From Rikenellaceae bacterium (lineage in GTDB: Bacteria; Bacteroidota; Bacteroidia; Bacteroidales; Rikenellaceae), in NCBI GenBank assembly GCA_015060045.1, contig SUZH01000003.1:124001-188000 (forward strand): a stretch of 64,000 nucleotides of DNA, written 5' to 3'. The notes beneath the pieces are model-generated. The model searched no databases. It had not been told where the DNA came from and saw only the letters and a list, made by a program, of their open reading frames with translations. The stretch's first letter is position 1. Each line of letters begins with the position of its first letter. Below, in pieces: positions 48,471 to 56,432 of this stretch. The position numbers and the translations under genes are program-made.

Positions 48471-50300
48471 ATGTTTAAGACCTACCTTCGACTCTTGGGC
48501 TTTGCCCGCCCGATCGAAAAGTACGCCATACCCTACTTCTTCTACTCGCTCTTCTACGCGGTGTTCAACTCGCTGACCTTCGTGCTGATCGTCCCGATCA
48601 TGAACACGATGTTCGACCCCGACTATACCTTTGAGCGGGTAACCCAGCTGCCGCCGTTTGAAATGAACACGGAGTACCTCACGACCTTCTTCAACTACAT
48701 GTACTCGATGATCTACCCCGAGTACGATCGCCAAAAGGTACTTATCATGCTGGCTCTGTTCACGATCTTCATCAGTTTCCTGAGCAACCTCTTCCGCTAC
48801 CTCGGAGCCTGGACCGTGGAGTCGATGCGTGCCCGCACCCTGCAGCGCATGCGCGATGCGATGTTCTCGCGCGTGATGGATATGCACGTAGGTTACTTCA
48901 GCGACCAGCAGAAGGGCGACATCATCTCGCGCATCACGGCCGACGTGAATGTCGTGCAGTTCTGCATCACGAATACCCTCTTGGTGGCCTTCCGCGAGCC
49001 GTTCCTCATCATCGGTTATATCGCCATGATGATCATGCTCTCGTGGGAACTGTCGATCTTCTCGGTGCTGTTCCTGCCGTTGGTGGCACTGCTCATTGGT
49101 AGCATCGTGAAGCGTCTACGCCATCCGGCACGCACCAACCAACAGCGTCTGGGTGAGATGGTTTCGGCTCTCGACGAGTCGCTGGCAGGTGTGAAGGTGA
49201 TCAAGAGCTACAACGCCACGGACTATGTCAAGAAGAACTTCTACGGCATCAACTCCGACGTCGCGGAGTTGACCCTCTCGATGGCGCGTCGCCAGCAGTT
49301 GGCCTCGCCGATGAGCGAGTTCCTCGGCATCGCAGCCGTGGGTGTGGTGCTGGTCTTTGGCGGTATTTTGGTCGGCAACGGATCGCTCGACCCGGGTTCG
49401 TTCATCGCCTTCGTGGCGATCTTCTCGCAGATCACCCGCCCCGTGCGCCACTTCGTGGATCAATTTGCCAACATCAACCAGGGTATTGCAGCAGGTGAGC
49501 GTATCTTCGAGATCATCGACTCGGTACCCGCGATCGAAGATAAACCGAATGCCCGCAAGTTCGAAGGGCTCAAGAAGAGTATCGAATTCCGCAATGTACA
49601 CTTCTCGTATGACGGTCAGCGTGAGGTAATTGAGAGTGTTTCGTTTGAGATTAAGCGCGGGGAGACCGTGGCCCTCGTAGGTCCGTCGGGGGGTGGTAAA
49701 TCGACCCTCTCGGAGCTCATTCCGCGCTTCTACGACCCGCAGGTAGGCGAGATTCTGATTGACGGCGTGCCCCTGGCGGCCTACACGCAGGAGTCGCTCC
49801 GCGAGCACCTGAGCATCGTGGCGCAGGAGACCGTCCTGTTCAACGACACGATCGAGGGGAACCTTCGCATGGGTAAACCCACAGCCACGCACGAGGAGAT
49901 CGTAGCGGCAGCCCGCGTAGCCAATGCCCACGACTTTATCGAGCAGGCTCCCGAGGGGTATCAAACCAACATCGGCGACCGAGGCTCGAAACTCTCGGGC
50001 GGTCAGCGTCAGCGCCTTTCGATTGCCCGTGCCGTGCTGAAGAATCCCGAAATTCTGATTCTCGACGAGGCCACCTCGGCCCTCGATACCGAGAGCGAGA
50101 AGCTGGTGCAGGAGGCACTGAATAAGCTCCTCAAGGGACGTACGTCGGTAGTCATCGCCCACCGTCTCTCGACGATCCAGGATGCCGATCGTATCCTCGT
50201 AGTGAGCGAAGGCCGCATTGCCGAGCAGGGTACGCACGACGAGCTGGTCAAGAAGGGAGGCATCTACGCCCACCTGATCGAGATGCAGAGCTTCGCATAA
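48471..50300 (+). CDS. MsbA-like ABC transporter (fused TMD and ATPase)
   Basis: Six-TM exporter domain; Walker A LVGPSGGGKSTLSELIPRF; signature SKLSGGQRQRLSIARAVLKNPEILILDEATSALDTESE. Confidence 0.95.
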   Translation: MFKTYLRLLGFARPIEKYAIPYFFYSLFYAVFNSLTFVLIVPIMNTMFDPDYTFERVTQLPPFEMNTEYLTTFFNYMYSMIYPEYDRQKVLIMLALFTIFISFLSNLFRYLGAWTVESMRARTLQRMRDAMFSRVMDMHVGYFSDQQKGDIISRITADVNVVQFCITNTLLVAFREPFLIIGYIAMMIMLSWELSIFSVLFLPLVALLIGSIVKRLRHPARTNQQRLGEMVSALDESLAGVKVIKSYNATDYVKKNFYGINSDVAELTLSMARRQQLASPMSEFLGIAAVGVVLVFGGILVGNGSLDPGSFIAFVAIFSQITRPVRHFVDQFANINQGIAAGERIFEIIDSVPAIEDKPNARKFEGLKKSIEFRNVHFSYDGQREVIESVSFEIKRGETVALVGPSGGGKSTLSELIPRFYDPQVGEILIDGVPLAAYTQESLREHLSIVAQETVLFNDTIEGNLRMGKPTATHEEIVAAARVANAHDFIEQAPEGYQTNIGDRGSKLSGGQRQRLSIARAVLKNPEILILDEATSALDTESEKLVQEALNKLLKGRTSVVIAHRLSTIQDADRILVVSEGRIAEQGTHDELVKKGGIYAHLIEMQSFA

Positions 50301-50310
50301 CGGAATAACA

Positions 50311-50371
50311 TCGCAACAAAGTAACAGCGTAACAGGGAGTACACCTTCGTTACGCTGTTACTTTGTTACGA
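50311..50371. repeat. 19-bp perfect inverted repeat between the ABC exporter and ileS genes
   Basis: aacaaagtaacagcgtaac (50315-50333), 15-nt loop, gttacgctgttactttgtt (50349-50367), with three further pairing bases outside a single mismatch. Confidence 0.85.
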
Positions 50372-50396
50372 AAGGTTACTCCTAAGCCTTTGATAA

Positions 50397-50431
50397 ATAA
50401 TTTTGAATTTTGAATTCTAAATTCTGAATTA
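50397..50431. repeat. AT-rich dispersed repeat upstream of ileS
   Basis: ataattttgaattttgaattctaaattctgaatta. Confidence 0.65.
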
Positions 50432-50485
50432 TATTCGTATCTTTGTCCGTTAAAGCAGAAAACGATTAAAAAACACGATACAACC

Positions 50486-53400
50486 ATGAAATTCAAGGAG
50501 TACAAAGGCTTGGATTTAGCCCAAGTTGCCGATGAGGTGCTCGCCCGTTGGGACGAGGACAACACCTTCGAAAAGAGTCTCTCGACCCGCGAGGGACACC
50601 CCTCGTTTGTCTTCTTTGAGGGTCCCCCCTCGGCCAACGGTATGCCGGGTATTCACCACGTCATGGCTCGCACGATCAAGGATGTCTTCTGCCGCTACAA
50701 GACGCAGCAGGGCTTCCAGGTGCACCGCAAGGCGGGTTGGGATACGCACGGTCTTCCGGTGGAGTTGGGCGTAGAGAAGAAGCTCGGCATCACGAAGGAG
50801 GCGATCGGCAAGACGATCTCGATCGAGGAGTACAACCGCACCTGCCGCGAGGCGGTGATGGAGTTCACGGGCGTGTGGGAGGATCTCACGCGCAAGATGG
50901 GCTACTGGGTCAATATGCAGGACCCCTACATCACCTACGACAACAAGTACATCGAGACCCTGTGGTGGATGCTCAAGCAGCTCTACGAGAAGGGCCTGCT
51001 GTATAAGGGTTACACGATTCAGCCCTACTCCCCCGCAGCCGGTACGGGTCTCTCGTCGCACGAGCTGAACCAGCCGGGTTGCTACCGCGACGTGAAGGAT
51101 ACGACGATGGTGGCGCAGTTCAAGATGGTTGATCCGAAGCCCGAGATGGCCAAGTGGGGTACACCCTACTTCATCGCTTGGACGACGACCCCCTGGACGT
51201 TGCCCTCGAACACGGCCCTCTGCGTAGGCCCGAAGATCGACTACGTGGCCGTCGAGACCTTCAACGGTTACACGGGCGAGAAGATCACGGTGGTCCTGGC
51301 CAAGGATCTCGTGAAGAACCACTTCAACCCGAAGGCTGCCGACCTGAAGTTGGAGGATTACAAGGCGGGCGACAAGCTCATCCCCTACCGCGTGGTGGGC
51401 GAGTACAAGGGTACGGATCTCGTCGGCATGCGCTACGAGCAACTCATTCCCTGGGTGAAGCCCGTGGAGATGATTTCGGACAAGGAGTGGCAGGTAGCCT
51501 CGGAGAAGGCCTTCCGCGTTATTCCGGGTGACTACGTAACGACCGAGGATGGTACGGGTATCGTACACATCGCCCCGACGTTTGGTGCCGATGATGCCTT
51601 CGTGGCACGTGCTGCAGGCGTTCCGGCCCTCTACCTCATTAACAAGCGCGGTGAGACGCGCCCGATGGTCGACCTGACGGGTAAGTTCTACCTCACGGAG
51701 GAGCTGGACGAGCAGTTCGTCAAGGAGTGTGTCGATATGGCTACCTATGGCGAGTATGCAGGTCGCTACGTGAAGAACGCCTACGATCCGCAGTTCAACC
51801 CCGATGGCAAGTATGACGAGAAGGCCGCTGCGGCTGCCGAGACGCTCGATGTCTATATCGCCATCCGACTCAAGGAGGTCAACAAAGCCTTCAAAATCGA
51901 GAAGCATGTACACAACTACCCCCACTGCTGGCGCACGGATAAGCCGGTGTTGTACTACCCGCTCGACTCGTGGTTCATCCGCTCGACGGCGATGAAGGAG
52001 CGCATGATGGAGCTCAACAAGACGATCCAGTGGAAGCCCGAATCGACCGGTACGGGTCGCTTTGGCAAGTGGCTGGAGAATCTGAACGATTGGAACCTCT
52101 CGCGCTCGCGCTTCTGGGGCACACCGCTCCCGATCTGGGCTACGGAGGATCGCTCGGAGGTGCGCTGCATCGGTTCGGTGGAGGAGCTCATCGCCGAGAT
52201 CGAGAAGTCGATCGCAGCGGGTCACATGACCGAGAATCCCTTCCCCAACTTCAAGGTGGGCGACATGTCGAAGGAGAACTACTCGGTCGAGAACATCGAC
52301 CTGCACCGTCCCTATGTGGATAATATCATCCTCACCTCGTCGAAGGGTGAGCCGATGCGCCGCGATACGGACCTGATCGACGTATGGTTCGATTCGGGAG
52401 CCATGCCCTATGCCCAGCAGCACTACCCCTTTGAGAAGAAGGAGGGCTTCACGGAGGTCTACCCCGCCGACTTTGTGGCCGAGGGTGTAGATCAGACGCG
52501 CGGTTGGTTCTTCACGCTCCACGCGCTGGCTACGATGCTCTTCGACTCGGTGGCCTTCAAGCACATCATCTCGAATGGCCTGGTGCTTGACAAGAACGGC
52601 AACAAGATGTCGAAGCGCCTGGGTAATGCCGTCGATCCGTTTGAGGTGCTCAAGACCTACGGTGCCGACGCTACGCGCTGGTACATGATCTCGAACTCGC
52701 AGCCGTGGGATAACCTGAAGTTCGACGTCGAGGGTGTGAAGGAGGTACGCAACAAGTTCTTCGGCACACTCTACAACACCTACTCATTCTTTGCCCTCTA
52801 CGCCAATGTGGATGGCTTCACGGGTCGTGAGGAGGAGATCGCCATCGAGCGCCGACCGGAGATCGACCGCTGGATTCTCTCGGAGCTCAACTCGCTCGTC
52901 AAGACCGTGACGCGCTACCTGGAGGATTACGATCCGACACCCGCCGCACGCGCCATCCAGGAGTTTGTCGATCGCAACCTCTCGAATTGGTATGTTCGTC
53001 TGAACCGCAAGCGTTTCTGGGGTGGTGAGATGACCGAGGATAAGCTGGCTGCTTACCAGACCCTCTACACCTGTTTGGAGACGGTCGTAAAGCTCGCAGC
53101 ACCGTTTGCCCCCTTCATTGCGGATCGCATCTTCACGGACCTGAATGCCGTGAGTGGTCGCCACGCGGAGTGCTCGGTACACGTGGCCGACTTCCCGAAG
53201 GCCGACGAGGGGCTGATCAACCGCGACCTGGAGGAGATGATGGCCATCGCCCAGCAGCTCACCTCGATGACCCTCGCCCTGCGCCGCAAGGTGTCGATCA
53301 AGGTGCGCCAGCCGCTGCAGAAGATCATGATCCCCGTCCTGGATCAGGCCATGGCCGCCCACATCGAGGCGATCAAAACGCTCGTAGAGAATGAGGTAAA

Positions 53401-53971
53401 CGTGAAGTCGATCGAGCTGCTGCACGACACGGCAGGCATCATCACGAAGCATATCAAGCTCAACTTCAAGAACTTCTGTACGCGCTACGCCCGCTACTCG
53501 AAGCAGATGGCTGCCCTCTTGGCTTCGTTCACGCAGGAGCAGATCACCGCGATCGAGACCTCGGAGGAGAGCCGCATCACGATCGATGGCGAGGAGCTGA
53601 CCGTAACGTCTGCCGATTTCATCATCACGTCGGAGGATATGCCGGGCTGGTTGGTAGCCACCGAAGGTAAGCTGACCGTAGCGCTCGACATCACCGTCAC
53701 CGAGGAGCTCAAGCGTGAGGGCGTAGCCCGCGAGCTGGTAAACCGCATCCAGAACATTCGCAAGGAGGCCGACTTCGCCGTGACGGACAAGATCCGTGTC
53801 GAGATCGAGGCCAAGGAGGCCGTGGTCGATTCGCTCGCCGTATGGGCCGACTTCGTGGGTCAGCAGACGCTCGCCCTCGAGGTGAAGGCCGTAGCCGAGC
53901 CGACGGGTGCCGTGGTCATGGATAGCGACCTGGACGAGGAGCCGCTTAAGATTGCCGTAACGCGCCTGTAG
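50486..53971 (+). CDS. ileS: Isoleucyl-tRNA synthetase
   Basis: FVFFEGPPSANGMPGIHHVMARTIKDVFCRYKTQQGFQVHRKAGWDTHGLPVELGVEKKLG; DKNGNKMSKRLGNAVDPFEVLKTYGADATRW. Confidence 0.98.
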   Translation: MKFKEYKGLDLAQVADEVLARWDEDNTFEKSLSTREGHPSFVFFEGPPSANGMPGIHHVMARTIKDVFCRYKTQQGFQVHRKAGWDTHGLPVELGVEKKLGITKEAIGKTISIEEYNRTCREAVMEFTGVWEDLTRKMGYWVNMQDPYITYDNKYIETLWWMLKQLYEKGLLYKGYTIQPYSPAAGTGLSSHELNQPGCYRDVKDTTMVAQFKMVDPKPEMAKWGTPYFIAWTTTPWTLPSNTALCVGPKIDYVAVETFNGYTGEKITVVLAKDLVKNHFNPKAADLKLEDYKAGDKLIPYRVVGEYKGTDLVGMRYEQLIPWVKPVEMISDKEWQVASEKAFRVIPGDYVTTEDGTGIVHIAPTFGADDAFVARAAGVPALYLINKRGETRPMVDLTGKFYLTEELDEQFVKECVDMATYGEYAGRYVKNAYDPQFNPDGKYDEKAAAAAETLDVYIAIRLKEVNKAFKIEKHVHNYPHCWRTDKPVLYYPLDSWFIRSTAMKERMMELNKTIQWKPESTGTGRFGKWLENLNDWNLSRSRFWGTPLPIWATEDRSEVRCIGSVEELIAEIEKSIAAGHMTENPFPNFKVGDMSKENYSVENIDLHRPYVDNIILTSSKGEPMRRDTDLIDVWFDSGAMPYAQQHYPFEKKEGFTEVYPADFVAEGVDQTRGWFFTLHALATMLFDSVAFKHIISNGLVLDKNGNKMSKRLGNAVDPFEVLKTYGADATRWYMISNSQPWDNLKFDVEGVKEVRNKFFGTLYNTYSFFALYANVDGFTGREEEIAIERRPEIDRWILSELNSLVKTVTRYLEDYDPTPAARAIQEFVDRNLSNWYVRLNRKRFWGGEMTEDKLAAYQTLYTCLETVVKLAAPFAPFIADRIFTDLNAVSGRHAECSVHVADFPKADEGLINRDLEEMMAIAQQLTSMTLALRRKVSIKVRQPLQKIMIPVLDQAMAAHIEAIKTLVENEVNVKSIELLHDTAGIITKHIKLNFKNFCTRYARYSKQMAALLASFTQEQITAIETSEESRITIDGEELTVTSADFIITSEDMPGWLVATEGKLTVALDITVTEELKREGVARELVNRIQNIRKEADFAVTDKIRVEIEAKEAVVDSLAVWADFVGQQTLALEVKAVAEPTGAVVMDSDLDEEPLKIAVTRL

Positions 53972-54033
53972 CCCCCTACAACGGGGATTGGGTTACAAAT
54001 TGTCAGTCTCGGGCATAATTTTTGGATGTAAAA

Positions 54034-54065
54034 TTTGGTTATGTGGTAAAGATTGCGTAATTTTA
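54034..54065 (+). promoter_or_regulatory. Promoter (-33 TTTG, N20, -7 TAATTTTA) of the DksA-like gene
   Basis: TTTG 54034-54037, TAATTTTA 54058-54065. Confidence 0.6.
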
Positions 54066-54093
54066 CATTATAACCAATAGACCTATAACGACT

Positions 54094-54474
54094 ATGGCTG
54101 AAGAGAGAACCCGTTACAGCGACGCTGAACTCGCCGAGTTCAAAGAGCTAATCTTGAAAAAATTGGAGAGCGCACGCGCCGATTATGAGTTGCTGCGCGC
54201 GGCCGTCACCCATCAGTCGGGCAACGATACGGAGGACACATCGCCCACCTACAAGGTGCTCGAGGAGGGTGCAGCGACCCTTTCGAAGGAGGAGAACGGA
54301 CGTTTGGCCATGCACCAGATGAAGTTCATCCGCAACCTCGAAATGGCGCTGATACGCATCGAGAATAAGACCTACGGCATCTGCAAAACGACCGGTAAGC
54401 TGATCCCGAAGGAGCGACTGATGAAGGTACCCCACGCCACGGAGTGCATTGAAGCCAAGATGGCTAAGAAGTAA
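54094..54474 (+). CDS. DksA/TraR-type protein with degenerate zinc finger
   Basis: Coiled-coil N-terminus; RIENKTYGICKTTGKLIPKERLMKVPHATECIEAKM is DksA C4-type sequence with only two Cys remaining. Confidence 0.9.
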   Translation: MAEERTRYSDAELAEFKELILKKLESARADYELLRAAVTHQSGNDTEDTSPTYKVLEEGAATLSKEENGRLAMHQMKFIRNLEMALIRIENKTYGICKTTGKLIPKERLMKVPHATECIEAKMAKK

Positions 54475-54519
54475 ACAACTGAAAGCCCCGACCTTTTTGG
54501 ATCGGGGCTTTCAGTTGTT
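54474..54519. terminator. Terminator, perfect 18-bp stem starting at the stop codon
   Basis: aacaactgaaagccccga (54474-54491) and tcggggctttcagttgtt (54502-54519). Confidence 0.9.
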
Positions 54520-54599
54520 GGAAGGGCTCGGAGCATGCAAAGGGGTTTCCGCATTGCCTATTACCTTTTCAGTTTTTAGTCTCCTTTAATCCCATTTTA

Positions 54600-54631
54600 T
54601 TTGGCATTGCGCTCGGCTTGCACTATCTTTG
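54600..54631 (+). promoter_or_regulatory. Promoter (-33 TTTG, N20, -7 TATCTTTG) of the YidE-like transporter gene
   Basis: TTTG 54600-54603, TATCTTTG 54624-54631. Confidence 0.75.
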
Positions 54632-54654
54632 CCCTTCCGTTTTGGGTTAGGTTT

Positions 54655-56316
54655 ATGGATTACATTCGACTACTTTTCATCGAACATTCTGCCTTGCAGG
54701 CGATTATCGTTCTGTCGCTCATCTCGGCGATGGGTGTTCTATTGGGACGCATCAAGCTCTTCGGTATCTCGCTCGGCACGGCCTTCATCTTCTTCGTGGG
54801 CATTCTGGCGGGACACCTCGGCCTTTCAATCGATCCCCAAATGCTCAAATACGCCGAGTCATTTGGCTTGGTGCTCTTTGTCTATGCACTCGGCCTGCAG
54901 GTAGGTCCCGGATTCTTCTCCTCGATGCGCACCGAGGGTGTACGGCTGCTCGTCCCTTCGCTGGCCATTCTCCTTATCGGCACGCTCTTGGCCGTAGTCT
55001 TGAGCTTTCTGTGCGACGTTCCGATGTCCGACATGGCGGGTATTCTGTGTGGTGCGACGACCAACACGCCAGCACTCGGTGCTGCCCAGCAGACCCTGGT
55101 GCAGATGGGCATGGATGCCAGCAGTGCGGCACTCAGTTGTGCCCTCACCTACCCACTCGGTGTGGTGGGTGTCATCCTGGCCATAGTCCTGCTGCGCAAA
55201 TTCTTCGTCCGCCCGAGCGACCTGACCGGCCCCGATGCCGAGCACCGCAAAAACATCTTCATCGCCAGCTTCCGTCTCACGAACCCCGCCGTCTTCGGCA
55301 AGACCGTCTCGGAGGTGGCTGCCGAAAGTCATCACCACTTCGTCATCTCGCGTATCTGGCGCCAGGGACGGGTCTCGATTCCGACCTCGGATAAGCAGCT
55401 GCTGGAGGGGGATGTACTGATGGTCATCACCACCCCGCAGGAGGTGGATGCCCTGCGCCTGATTTTCGGTGAGCAGGAGGCCAAGGATTGGAATGCGGAG
55501 AACATCGATTGGAACAAGATCGACAGCCAGCTGATCTCGCAACGCATCCTTGTCACACGCCCCGAGATCAACGGCAAGCGCCTCTCTTCGTTGCGTCTGA
55601 GGAACAACTACGGCATCAACATCTCGCGTGTTTACCGTTCTGGAGTGCAACTTCTGGCTACGCCCGATCTGATTCTGCAACTCGGCGACCGTCTGACCGT
55701 CGTGGGCGAAGCGGCCGACATCAAGCACGTCGAGAAGATCCTCGGTAACGCCGTAAAGAGCCTCAACGAGCCAAACCTGGTCTCGGTCTTTATCGGCATG
55801 ATCCTGGGTCTGATGCTGGGTTATATCCCCTTCTCGGTGCCGGGTATTTCGATTCCCGTGCGCCTGGGTCTGGCCGGTGGCCCGATCCTGGTGGGTATTC
55901 TGATCGGTACGTTCGGTCCCCGTCTGCACATGATCACCTACACGACGCAGAGCGCCAACATGATGCTCCGCGCGCTGGGTTTGGACCTCTACCTCGCCTG
56001 TCTTGGACTCTCGTCGGGTGCCCGCTTCTTTGAGACGATTGTCCGTCCTGAGGGTATGCTGTGGCTGGGATTGGGCTTTGTGCTTACGCTACTGCCGGTC
56101 CTCCTGGTAGGCCTTGCAGCCCTGCGCTGGTGGAAACTCGACTTCGGCTCAATTTGCGGCCTGCTGTGTGGATCGATGGCCAACCCAATGGCCCTAAACT
56201 ACGCCAACGACACGATCGAGGGCGACAATCCCTCGGTGGCCTACGCTACGGTCTACCCCGTCTGCATGTTCCTGCGCGTGGTGATTGTGCAGCTGGTCTT
56301 AATGTTGATGTTATAA
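54655..56316 (+). CDS. Aspartate:alanine exchanger (AAE)/YidE-YbjL-type transporter with TrkA-C domains
   Basis: Two membrane halves (LLGRIKLFGISLGTAFIFFVGILAGHLGL; VRLGLAGGPILVGILIGTFGPRL) separated by TrkA_C-like domains (ISRIWRQGRVSIPTSDKQLLEGDVLMVI; LQLGDRLTVVGEAADI). Confidence 0.93.
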   Translation: MDYIRLLFIEHSALQAIIVLSLISAMGVLLGRIKLFGISLGTAFIFFVGILAGHLGLSIDPQMLKYAESFGLVLFVYALGLQVGPGFFSSMRTEGVRLLVPSLAILLIGTLLAVVLSFLCDVPMSDMAGILCGATTNTPALGAAQQTLVQMGMDASSAALSCALTYPLGVVGVILAIVLLRKFFVRPSDLTGPDAEHRKNIFIASFRLTNPAVFGKTVSEVAAESHHHFVISRIWRQGRVSIPTSDKQLLEGDVLMVITTPQEVDALRLIFGEQEAKDWNAENIDWNKIDSQLISQRILVTRPEINGKRLSSLRLRNNYGINISRVYRSGVQLLATPDLILQLGDRLTVVGEAADIKHVEKILGNAVKSLNEPNLVSVFIGMILGLMLGYIPFSVPGISIPVRLGLAGGPILVGILIGTFGPRLHMITYTTQSANMMLRALGLDLYLACLGLSSGARFFETIVRPEGMLWLGLGFVLTLLPVLLVGLAALRWWKLDFGSICGLLCGSMANPMALNYANDTIEGDNPSVAYATVYPVCMFLRVVIVQLVLMLML

Positions 56317-56353
56317 CGACTTTCAACACGAACAAACAACGTAAAGCCCATAA

Positions 56354-56395
56354 AACAAAGAGCGAAGCCCCGATTGGCCTCGCTCTTTTTCTTTG
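56354..56395. terminator. Terminator
   Basis: aaagagcgaagcc-ccgatt-ggcctcgctctttttcttt. Confidence 0.75.
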
Positions 56396-56432
56396 GCTGT
56401 ACACGTTCTTTCGTGGGTATTTCGCTCCCCCT

